Below are positions 45,686 to 55,700 of a stretch of DNA of 64,000 bases, piece after piece. A program made the translations under genes and the position numbers. Source of the stretch: Zygnema cylindricum (Eukaryota > Streptophyta > Zygnematophyceae > Zygnematales > Zygnemataceae); assembly GCA_037447655.1 (NCBI GenBank), contig JBBHKE010003067.1, positions 62,001-126,000 on the forward strand, in the 5' to 3' direction. Numbering within the stretch: the stretch's first letter is position 1; each line of letters opens with the position of its first letter. Below the pieces are notes generated by a model. The model ran no database searches, had not been told where the DNA came from, and worked only from the letters and a program-made list of their open reading frames with translations.

Positions 45686-46866
45686 TAAGGTGGAATAAAT
45701 GGTGGCCCTAGCCAGCGAGTCAAAAATCTCTTCTGTGTTAGGCATTGGGTATCGGTGAAGTATGGTTGCCATGTTAAGCATCCGGTAGTCTCCACATATC
45801 CGAAAGTCTACCGTTTTTTTGGACGAGTTTTTTTTGGGTGGGTGAACAGTTGAGGATGCAAACCCACAGAGTGTGGTACTTTCCTACACCAATCCTGCTT
45901 CCACCAGGGTATGTACCTTTCCCGTGATGAATTCATTTTCCTTGAAGCTGAGCGGGTACTGCTTTTGCTAAACGGTAGGCGTCTTGTCTATTAAATCGAT
46001 ACGAAATGGGGTCCATTTGTAGATGCCAACATCGGTGTCTGACTTGGAGAAAACCTGTTTGTTTTTCTCCAACAAGTTGGAGAGCCAGGTCTTTTGCTTA
46101 GGGTCTAACTGCTCCCTTAAGGTTCAATCCATCTTCCCGGGTTCCACAACTGCCTATGCCTCCGGGGGTCTACCCTAGTGGGAGATATCAAATTCCAACC
46201 CTGCCTGTGGGTCTACTTTCCCTCATCTTGTCAGTATGTTGCTGCTAACAATTTCCCTAAGCTGTCCCCTTTCGAGCCTCCGCTCCCCTCCCACTGAGGA
46301 ATCCCTTGATTTGAGTGAAATGCTGGGACTGGAAAATTTTGATGATAGAATCTATCTCCTTGCCTCCCTCCCCCCCTCAAGCTCCAAGTTAGCCTGCACT
46401 GCTAACGACTGTGGAGCTTGAAGGTAGCTAGTCCTTGACTGCAGAGACTGTAGGGTGGATAATGCAAGAGAATGTTTTATCACCAAAATGGTTGCTTGAG
46501 ATCCATGCTCTGTCTGAGTAGGCTGCACATATGGAGATCTAAAATACCTTATGCTACTATGGTGGCAGGTTGGAATCCTAATGCTTGTTCTCGTTCTTCC
46601 ACCGTTGGTGTTGTCCAAATTCCAATTTTGCTGTAGAATATCATTGTGAAGGATCCCTTTTCTCTACGCATGGCTATTAAGACAAGAAACCAAGGTTGGC
46701 AAGGCTCGCCGCAGTGCCTTTGGTTTGTTACACCAGAAAACAGAGGACGATCAGCCTTTGTAACTGGAGTGGCCATCCGCCCTACCCTAGAATTTCTTGC
46801 AAACTAATCTGGGGATTTGTTTTGTGGTTCTATAAGAGCTGGTTTAGGATCGTCAAATGTATCAGA
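45686..46866 (-). pseudogene. Gypsy RT 5' part and linker
   Basis: The right-hand continuation of the gypsy RT cut by B1. Minus codons just right of B1 read FDSLARATIYSTL, which adjoins the LDINNG motif across the insertion. Farther upstream, PTVEEREQALGFQ (near 46570-46610) resembles the segment preceding RT in several gypsy polyproteins. Frames are short and interrupted. Confidence 0.7.
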
Positions 46867-48049
46867 TGTTGATATTTGAGTATTTTCTAGGTCTGTATTA
46901 GGATAGAAAAAAGAGCTGAGGCGGTCTGCCTCTAACTCCCCTATCCAAGCCCCCACACTTGTTGTAGTCAATGAAGGCTGGATAGGGAGCTAGAGCCATG
47001 GCTGCCTAGGCTCTCTAGAGAAGATAGGGGGTGAAATAGGTAGACTTACCAAAAGGTGGTTGACGGACCCAGGATTTGATCCTGGTACCTACCGTCCGTC
47101 ATCTTCCATTCGACGTTAGCTTTAACCGTTAGGCCTAGGATACACATTAGTACGAGTTATATTTGATAAATATATAAATTGTTACATGTAGATTAATTCG
47201 TTCAACGGCGAACAGATAATTAGTGCATAGATACAGTTTTGATTTAGTACGCAGTACGGTACGCGGACAGAACGGATACCGCGCATTTGTTTCGATAGCG
47301 AAACAAATACTATGCGTCGAATTTCAGCGGCTAGGATTATAGCCGGTTTTGATCGGACGGCCGCGATAGGCGCCGCGATCACGGAAAAGGTACTTTTGGC
47401 GTTTTACGGTATTTTTCCACGTCAGATGATACGTGGCGTGATAACATTGGATTACGGGAATTTCGGAGATTACAGGAACTAATCCTGATTTGACACGTGC
47501 CGACATTTTGGCCATGTCGTACAATGGCCATACAGAAAGTACACCGGCACCTGTACTTTTCTGTACGACACACTAATTTGATTGGTGCCGTACTTCAGTA
47601 GATAGAGTTTTAGAGAGGGATTAGGACTTAGAAAATTTTGGGTAAGTAGCTGCCTCTCCCAGAGAGCACTTTGTATAAATGGCAAACTTTGGCCAGCCAT
47701 AACTATCAATTTACTTGACCATTTTCAGTGATTCTTTTTGCTGCGGACTCAGGGGAGTCCAGGCTACACAGGGGTGTAGTCGGTCAGAGTTTTTGTTTGC
47801 GAGGGTGGCTGCATTTCTAAGGGAAAGTCAAAGTGGGTGAATGTGTCCAAATCTCATATTCTAACTTTGCATTCTGTGGTGGAACTGAGCACACAGAAAG
47901 TGTTATTTCACAGGGGTGAATCTATATTGGGGTTGTGACTGTCAAGGGGTCAGTCACTTGGGTTTATATTAACTTGGAGTCGGCACTATCTAGATTAGCT
48001 TCTTTTGGATCTGCATACTCTGAGGGCCAATGGAGGTCTCAGAGTTTCA
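46867..48049 (+). repeat. Copia-B2 5' LTR
   Basis: It contains a GTAC-rich stretch (47095-47593), a palindromic hairpin around 47530-47566, a TATA box at 47674-47680, and the Gag ATG at 48030. It ends GAGTTTCA. Confidence 0.95.
47095..47593 (+). promoter_or_regulatory. GTAC-rich upstream region and palindrome in copia-B2 LTR
   Basis: GTAC occurs at 47095, 47150, 47247, 47254, 47259, 47390, 47519, 47539, 47553, 47563 and 47590: eleven in about 500 bp, where about two are expected by chance. GTACTTTTCTGTAC at 47553 faces the near reverse complement TACAGAAAGTAC at 47531, forming a hairpin. GTAC is the core bound by plant SBP-box factors. The TATA box follows about 80 bp downstream. Confidence 0.5.
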
Positions 48050-50066
48050 GGTTATGGGCCCACCATCTAGGGTGCCTATGTTCTATAGAACAGACTTCAC
48101 TTATTGGGAGTTCACGATGGAGGGATTGCTTTTCGAGAAGCACTTGTGGGGAATTGTTTCGGGACAAGTGAGGTGTCCACCACCGGGATTTGGAGGAGAT
48201 CACTATGGAAAATTATCCGGGGCTGCCCAGAAAACCAACCGGAGTTCGGATGCAACGGAAGGTGAAGGGAAGATCATGACTGTGGAAGGGGAAATAGGGG
48301 TGAAGGATAAAGGGACACCTATGGTGAGGGGAGCTAGGCTCTCGCCTACGGTTCCACTTGTGGGGGTTATAACTGAACCAAAAACTGAAGAAAATGATAG
48401 AAAAATTTGGGAATATAAAAACACTATAGCAAAACATCTCATACTTAGATATGTGTCTAAGTCTATAGCTATCACTCTTTTAAATCTAACCAAGTCGTCG
48501 GAAATTTGGGACACACTAATTCAGATTTATAAGAGTAAGACTATACAGAGGCAGCAGTTAGTAAGACAAGAGATAGAGGCCTATGTTTATAAAGGCGGTA
48601 GCATGATAGAATTTTGTAATGATATTGCTGCGCTATATGTTGAGCTTGCTAGTGCGGGATATGTAGAATCTGAGGAGAGAAAGATTAATACACTAATCAT
48701 GAAGCTCCCATATGAGTACGAAGATATCATTTACCGTATGCAGGGAATGGATGGCTCATCGTGGACTTGGAGCTTTACCATGGGGATAATTCTTGTGAGG
48801 GAAAGCACTTTGGAGCTTCGTAGGGGAAGGGACAGGGTCAATGCTTTTTCAGCTGGTGGTGATTGGCGGAAGCGTGATGAGAGGAACGGCGGTGAAGAGC
48901 GGAAGCGTGATGAGAGGAACGGTGATGATGAGCGGAAGCGTGATGAGAGGAACGGTGGTGACGATCGGAAGCGTGATGAGAGAAAGAAAGACAAAGGTAA
49001 ACCTTATCGGAACTTTGGCGGAAAAAGAGGGAGAGGAAAAGAAAGGGGAGCTTTGAAAAAGGGGGTTTGCTTCTTTTGTAGGGAACCGGGTCATTATATG
49101 GAGGAATGCCCTTGTTTGGAAAAACTTAGAAGTTGGAATGTGGATGAGGAAGAAGAAGGGGAAGAGGAGAAAGAGGATGAAGATATTTTAGAGCTTCTCC
49201 GGATTAGTAGTATCGGGAAGAGTGAAAAGCACATAGAAATTCCACGAAGGCAACAATGTGCTTTTGGAGGTATAAGGGAAGTAAAGAGAGAGGAGGTACT
49301 TGAGGATGTCGAGGAGTGTAGAGTGTATGACTTAGAAATGAGAAAGTCAGTTCTAGGATCCATAAGTGAAAACGGGAAAGATAAAATTAATCAGGATAAT
49401 TTTATAGATAATAGGGAACCAGAAAACTGGTCGGAAAGGGAGACTTCAACATATTCCGAGGAAAGGGGAGAAGTGAAACTCGAAGAGGTTTCAAAGGATA
49501 GGGGAGAAGAGAAATATTTGATTAAAGGTTTAGGGGAGAAGAAATATTTATTGGGAATTAAATTAGAAAGTAATAGTGGAAAGAATTCCATGGGAGAGAG
49601 TGAGGGAAGTTCAGAAAATGGGGTAATTATCATGGATAAAAATATGAGTACGAAAGATGTAGATCTTATGAGGAACTTAGTGGGGAGTAGTGTTTTTTGG
49701 GAATATTTGGGGGTGGATGGATTTGACATCACTACTTGGTGTGACGTCACTTGTGAAGATGTGCCTGTAAAAGGGTTAGCATCAGGGTGTATGTTGCAGA
49801 TTGGAAATGGGGCTGGCTGTTTGGATCGCAAGAGGGAAATCGGTTTGTGTGTGGATGAAAGAGTGATGAAGTGGATAAAATCTTTGCTCGGATTTATGAA
49901 AAATGGGATGTTAAATAAAATGTGTGATGCAATTATCATTTCAGTTTATTTAATGCACTGTGTTAAATACTTAAGTTTTATGAAAGGAAAAGGAAAATGG
50001 AAAAAGAAAAGAAAAAAAAAAAAGGGGGTGTTTGTTTACTTGTTTGTGGAAGTTGAAAGAAAATAG
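48030..50066 (+). CDS. Copia-B2 Gag-like protein (678 aa, no pol)
   Basis: The ATG at 48030 is inside the 5' LTR, and the frame runs through the primer-binding site (VMGPPSRVP). Residues about 125-255 resemble copia Gag (IWEYKNTIAKHLILRY; MIEFCNDIAALYVELASAGY; INTLIMKLPYEYEDI). Then come four charged decapeptide-like repeats (RKRDERNGG type, 48866-48990). A zinc knuckle CFFCREPGHYMEEC (49072-49113) is followed by an acidic stretch. A long C-terminal region of about 300 residues, unlike any copia domain I know, contains FWEYLGVDGFDITTWCD and a Lys-rich tail. There is no DSG protease motif, integrase or RT. The protein presumably packages element RNA; the C-terminal function is unknown. Confidence 0.9.
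   Translation: MEVSEFQVMGPPSRVPMFYRTDFTYWEFTMEGLLFEKHLWGIVSGQVRCPPPGFGGDHYGKLSGAAQKTNRSSDATEGEGKIMTVEGEIGVKDKGTPMVRGARLSPTVPLVGVITEPKTEENDRKIWEYKNTIAKHLILRYVSKSIAITLLNLTKSSEIWDTLIQIYKSKTIQRQQLVRQEIEAYVYKGGSMIEFCNDIAALYVELASAGYVESEERKINTLIMKLPYEYEDIIYRMQGMDGSSWTWSFTMGIILVRESTLELRRGRDRVNAFSAGGDWRKRDERNGGEERKRDERNGDDERKRDERNGGDDRKRDERKKDKGKPYRNFGGKRGRGKERGALKKGVCFFCREPGHYMEECPCLEKLRSWNVDEEEEGEEEKEDEDILELLRISSIGKSEKHIEIPRRQQCAFGGIREVKREEVLEDVEECRVYDLEMRKSVLGSISENGKDKINQDNFIDNREPENWSERETSTYSEERGEVKLEEVSKDRGEEKYLIKGLGEKKYLLGIKLESNSGKNSMGESEGSSENGVIIMDKNMSTKDVDLMRNLVGSSVFWEYLGVDGFDITTWCDVTCEDVPVKGLASGCMLQIGNGAGCLDRKREIGLCVDERVMKWIKSLLGFMKNGMLNKMCDAIIISVYLMHCVKYLSFMKGKGKWKKKRKKKKGVFVYLFVEVERK
48050..48064 (+). 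promoter_or_regulatory. Copia-B2 probable primer-binding site
   Basis: GGTTATGGGCCCACC begins at the first base after the LTR. GGTTATGGGCCCA is the exact complement expected for the anticodon arm of initiator tRNA-Met, the half-tRNA primer known from Drosophila copia. It is simultaneously read as Gag codons Val-Met-Gly-Pro. Confidence 0.8.
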
Positions 50067-50071
50067 ACTAG

Positions 50072-50084
50072 AAAATAAGGGGAG
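50072..50084 (+). promoter_or_regulatory. Copia-B2 polypurine tract
   Basis: AAAATAAGGGGAG directly precedes the 3' LTR, and the Gag stop lies just upstream at 50066. Confidence 0.8.
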
Positions 50085-51267
50085 TGTTGATATTTGAGTA
50101 TTTTCTAGGTCTGTATTAGGATAGAAAAAAGAGCTGAGGCGGTCTGCCTCTAACTCCCCTATCCAAGCCCCCACACTTGTTGTAGTCACTGAAGGCTGGA
50201 TAGGGAGCTAGAGCCATGGCTGCCTAGGCTCTCTAGAGAAGATAGGGGGTGAAATAGGTAGACTTACCAAAAGGTGGTTGACGGACCCAGGATTTGATCC
50301 TGGTACCTACCGTCCGTCATCTTCCATTCGACGTTAGCTTTAACCGTTAGGCCTAGGATACACATTAGTACGAGTTTTATTTGATAAATATATAAATTGT
50401 TACATGTAGATTAATTCGTTCAACGGCGAACAGATAATTAGTGCATAGATACAGTTTTGATTTAGTACGCAGTACGGTACGCGGACAGAACGGATACCGC
50501 GCATTTGTTTCGATAGAGAAACAAATACTATGCGTCGAATTTCAGCGGCTAGGATTATAGCCGGTTTTGATCGGACGGCCGCGATAGGCGCCGCGATCAC
50601 GGAAAAGGTACTTTTGGCGTTTTACGGTATTTTTCCACGTCAGATGACACGTGGCGTGATAACATTGGATTACGGGAATTTCGGAGATTACAGGAACTAA
50701 TCCTGATTTGACACGTGCCGACATTTTGGCCATGTCGTACAATGGCCGTACAGAAAGTACACCGGCACCTGTACTTTTCTGTACGACACACTAATTTGAT
50801 TGGTGCCGTACTTCAGTAGATAGAGTTTTAGAGAGGGATTAGGACTTAGAAAATTTTGGGTAAGTAGCTGCCTCTCCCAGAGAGCACCTTGTATAAATGG
50901 CAAACTTTGGCCAGCCATAACTATCAATTTACTTGACCATTTTCAGTGATTCTTTTTGCTGCGGACTCAGGGGAGTCCAGGCTACACAAGCGTGTAGTCC
51001 GTCAGAGTTTTTGTTTGCGAGGGTGGCTGCATTTCTAAGGGAAAGTCAAAGTGGGTGAATGTGTCCAAATCTCATATTCTAACTTTGCATTCTGTGGTGG
51101 AACTGAGCACACAGAAAGTGTTATTTCACAGGGGTGAATCTATATTGGGGTTGTGACTGTCAAGGGGTCAGTCACTTGGGTTTATATTAACTTGGAGTCG
51201 GCACTATCTAGATTAGCTTCTTTTGGATCTGCATACTCTGAGGGCCAATGGAGGTCTCAGAGTTTCA
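50085..51267 (+). repeat. Copia-B2 3' LTR
   Basis: 1,183 bp, the same length as the 5' LTR. TATA box at 50892-50898. It is followed by the duplication TCAGA and resumed gypsy sequence. Confidence 0.95.
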
Positions 51268-51272
51268 TCAGA

Positions 51273-52295
51273 TTGGTCTAGTAAGCCTGAACTCTATGAG
51301 CCCTGGATCCCAATAGCAGGCCATCGAAAACAAGTGTAGCCGCTAGAATTTGCTTCAGTTGATCCCAGCTATTGCGACTTGCTTTCTCTTATCATCTCCC
51401 TGTGAACATTTTCCAAAACGTACCCCACTGGTTTGTCTTCCGACTGGTGGAGCCATGAAATTAATTTGATCATCTGGAAGAAGGTTCGACTTCCGTTGTC
51501 TGGGTTTTCTCGCCTTTCTCTCCGAGAGAGTATCCTTGACATTACCATCTTGCCATTACTAGATATACTCGCTCCACAATAGCTAAATGGGTTGTCTACG
51601 TTTTGGGGAATGCATTGGTGAGATCTGCAGCTGGTGGATATTGGAAGTTGCTGAGGTACAATTGGTAGAGCAGTTGTAGACGGTGTTCACTGACTCCCCG
51701 AGCATCAAAGGAGATATCCACGGCCACATAAGACTCCACTTTATATCTCGCTTTCAATAAAGGCTATGGGTCTTGAGCTAATTCTAAAGAATAAGGATAA
51801 TATCCGGAGTCCGGAATCTGGAACTGATAATAACACAATTTGTTGATAGAAGTTATGATTCTCGGGTAGAATCTTTGAAGATTCCGACCGAGGTTTTTTC
51901 TCCTTGGAAAATACTGCTGCACAGGACTGGTCCACTTCTCGCCTAAGTGTTGCTATCGGTGTTAATCTGCTTTGGTATCCATTTTCACACCGCTTAGAAA
52001 TAGGGAATTGCTATATCACGTCTACGATATCGGTAGCGTTGGCGAGCAACTTTGTGGGAGTGTGGGTGGCATAAACAGGATAACATCCAGCTATAAGAGC
52101 ATTGTTATTCCCCTTATTCCATAAATCGAGGGGTATAACTACCTTGACCCTTTCCATATCCTCAAGATCCCAAACAGTAAACTACTCCTTCCACACACTT
52201 AATCCTATATTTAACCTTGTCCAGGTGGCCATCCCTAGCAAAATTGTAAACTATTTACCATCCACCACCAAGAAGGGAAGCTGAATTCGGACCTT
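51273..52295 (-). other. Gypsy linker between protease and RT
   Basis: Gypsy internal sequence lying between the protease region and the B2 insertion. No long open frame and no domain that I recognise. Confidence 0.5.
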
Positions 52296-52759
52296 CTAAC
52301 CCGCGTCATTGGAGAACTCGATAGCCATGGCCTTGATATTTATATGGACCGCCTGGCTCCCACTGCTAACGGTGGTCAAGCAGATGTTACTTGGGAATAT
52401 TTTCGTTCGGAGTTCCTCAGGCATTTGCTGCAGAGCCGAAGTGGTAATTAGATTTGGGAGTGCTCTTGTATCGACTACTACATCCTGATACCCGCCGTAT
52501 CCGTTGAGTTTGAAATTTTTCGTCTGGTTGAGGATTAGCGTCATAGATAACGTCTTATAATCTTGTCCAGCATATGGGTCTTTGGGTCTTCTGACCAAAA
52601 GACGGATCTGGCCTGATCTGTCAGGTCTCTTTTCACCCTTCCGGAGTGAATCTCCTTTCCGAGGGCCTGGATGAGAATCTGTTCCGCTACGTTATGGGAA
52701 GAGGCCAGTATTTTCACATGAGTAAGGGCGTAGGGCATTAGATGCCTTACTAACATCAC
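52296..52759 (-). pseudogene. Gypsy aspartic protease region
   Basis: The minus frame 52296-52598 contains YQDVVVDTRALPNLITTSAL (near 52440-52500). The family motif is DTGA, and here Gly is replaced by Arg, which should inactivate the protease. The inverted fragment at 36890 has a stop at the same site. The preceding frame 52541-52759 overlaps with a frame change. Confidence 0.75.
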
Positions 52760-55700
52760 TGCTGGTTTGGAGGAAGGAGGCTGAGTATATGCCGACGAAA
52801 TGGGAAATTTGCTTGTTTTTCCGGTTTTTCCTGCTCCCCCCCTCTTGCTTCCCCACTCTCATGGTCGGATTCCGACTTTGGGGGCGTTTCTGGTGTGTTC
52901 TCCTCCGGAAATTCAGCCAAATATTTTTCGAACCAGTTTTGGTTGTTCCATTTTTCTTCCTCATTTGCCTGTTCTTCCATCTCCCTTGTTTTAGTTGTCA
53001 TGTAATTTTCGAATCCGGGTGGAAATTTCTTCGCTGCTGGGAGAGGTGGGTTTGTGGGTTTGATTCCAAGACCTATTTTGTTGTTCAGAACAACTTCCTT
53101 TCGGGTGAAGGACAAAGGTCTAGTGATCTTCCTGTTGTGGTGTCCTTGGGCCAATCTTTGCTTGTCTCTTCTATGTGCTGATGTCGAGTTAAAAAGCTGC
53201 ATACGATTGTCTCCCACGCCGACATTCCAAGCTCAAAAATAGAAGGTTTTTGCGTGATGCGCTTTAGGAGGTTCCATGTCCCACCCCATTACATCGTTAT
53301 CATCTTTGCCTGTCGCCGTTTCTTGTTCAAGCTCCGTAAGCTTTTTCACTAACTCTTGTTTTCTCTGGTGGAGTTTTTTGAGCGGCCGTCAGAGCAACAA
53401 TCCAAAAGGGAGATCCCAATCGTAGGGCTGACAATTTTGTAGCCACTGCAGCCAGTTGCTGGCTCTGTTGTTGGATTATAATCTCCGAGGTGAGTCTTGC
53501 TTGACGTGTAGGCTGTCGTTCCGGTTTTTTCGTGGTGCGGCATCTCTAAGGGTAAAGACGTTGGAGAGGGAGAGGATTTACGGCAGTTTCACCTTCGCCA
53601 CTAAACAGGGCATATTTTATCATCTCTTTTGGGACCCCATTTTTTCGGAAACATTGCCCTTCCTTGTGACCCTTGAAACCGCAAGCCTCACACTTGGAGC
53701 CCTCAATAGTATATTTGCCCCTCTATTGATTAGAGATTTGCGCGTCATTGAATTTTGGAAGTTTGATTTGTCGCCGGGCTTCGACATTTTTGCTCGTGTC
53801 TGACCGAGGAGTCGGACAATAATTGTCTTTGTTCCTGATTTTGTCTTCGATCCTCCTCCTTGTTTCCTTTCATGCTCCTTCTTAGTCCTTTCCGGTTGTC
53901 TCATTTTCCCATTCCTTCTACTTAAGAGATTCTGGGAGCTTTCGAGGGCAACGCTTCCATTCATAACATGTTTGTTAACAGTTCAAACAGTTGTACAGGA
54001 AGACGTGGTCATCAGCCCTTGTGGCGAGTTCGGATCTGCTATCCACCACCTGTTTCCCCTTAAGCTTCCGCAAAGCTAGGAGTTCTGCCGACTGCTCATT
54101 GTCAAGAGGCATTTCTCGGTCAAATCTGACAAAGTTTCCTCTTGTTTTGCCAGTTGCCGCCTTCTCTTTGGCCTCTCTATGAACGAAGTGGTCTTAAAGC
54201 TTCATTGCGGCAAGCGAGATTTCTTTAGCGGAAGGATTGATCTCCTTGATAGCCTGTCCTGCAATCCTATCATCAAAGGCAGTCTGCCCCGTGGGTCCAA
54301 ACGAGTTTCGGACCGCGATGAAGTGTTTGGTTGCCATAGACAGGAGATCAATGGTTGATAGTTTTGTCTTTTGACAGAGGCTCGACAATCTGTTGAAAAG
54401 AGTCAACGGAGTCTCACTCTTTTGGCAACATAATTTCGTAAATTACTTCATAGCCGATTCATTTCTTTGTGTGTAAAGGAGTCTCCAGTGGTTCAAAAGA
54501 GTGGTACAAGGTGTAGGATCTGCAACCATCCGAGTGGCTGCTCTCGCTGTCTGGATTGCCTGAAGCTGGTTGACATAGGCTTGACCTTTTGCCTGCAGTT
54601 TCATGTCATCTGTGAAGGCAATTGTGACAAGAGCGGTTGCACCTACAGCCAAGTCCGCTTCTGCTTGCAAGACTGCCTCATCGAGGATCGGGTCTGAAAT
54701 CTTGATGCTGAGAGCCATCAAGAGAGGTTGTCGCTCTTTGTAATCTTCTAAAGCGCCACCAGCAAGATAATTCACCATCATTGGGAAGAGGGTAGTTTCG
54801 AAGTCATCTAGAATTGCTCCCCCCTATACTTGTTTATTTCAGATTGTGTGAAAGATTTCCACAATATTTCGAAATCTCAGAACGCGATCCCCGAAATGTC
54901 CCATGTAAAAATCGTAACGTCACCCGTTTTCTCTTCCTCCGTGAGGTTGGTGAGCTGGGTCGAGGAAAGCCGAGTGGGACTGACAAATTGAACCAGTGAA
55001 ATGACCCTTATATCTGCGTCTTCTAGCTCGCGGCCGCCTCCTCGTGCGGTAAAAAGAGCTGCTCGGTGACAGATGGGCCCTCCCTTTGCTGACGAAGTTC
55101 CCGTTATTGGAGATTTAGTGGAAGAACTTGTATTTCCAGCTGGTTTGCCTTTGGGAAAAGATAAAACTATCAGTTTGGGAAAAGATGTCCGAAGGTCTGC
55201 TCCTTTATACCTAGAAGAGGCCCGTTCCTCCTTGAGTACTTCCTCCACCGATGGGATGTGAAGACGTGGTTTGATCACATGAGGTCCTTGAGGGATTGGT
55301 GGCAGAGACGAAGACATAGACGGAGATGGAGACTGCGGAGACCTTGTGGGAAAAGGCGTTTGTCTTTTTGTTCGCCTCCTAGAGGTCTCTGGTGGAGGAG
55401 TTCGTGCGCTTGAAGATGGGGAACGCCGGTGAGAAGGTGAGTAGGCAGGGATGTTCGTTTTTGTAGGGTAACATAGGCAGGCCAAGCGACCCACGAACAG
55501 CTACAGCATGAGAAACGGATGGCGAAGGAGAGGTGGCCTGAGGTGGTGATGGAGGAGGAGTGGAAGAAGAGGGAAGATCAGGAGATGGACGTGGAAGTGA
55601 TGGAGGAGAGGAGGCCGATCTCAATGTAATGTGTACCCTCTCGTATGGTCGCAATTCCACCAACGCTTCTTCGCGAACGAGGTTTGTACTGTGACCAAGG

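Larger units (their letters stand above)
46867..51267 (+). mobile_element. Copia-B2: young gag-only copia-type element
   Basis: LTRs 46867-48049 and 50085-51267 are both 1,183 bp with roughly nine differences visible. They are flanked by the perfect 5-bp duplication TCAGA (46862-46866, 51268-51272). The 2-kb interior contains one intact 678-codon gag-like frame, a primer-binding site and a polypurine tract, and nothing else. It must have moved using enzymes supplied in trans. It matches the described TR-GAG class (terminal repeats plus gag) of non-autonomous LTR elements. It is inserted in the gypsy element between its RT and protease regions. Confidence 0.95.
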
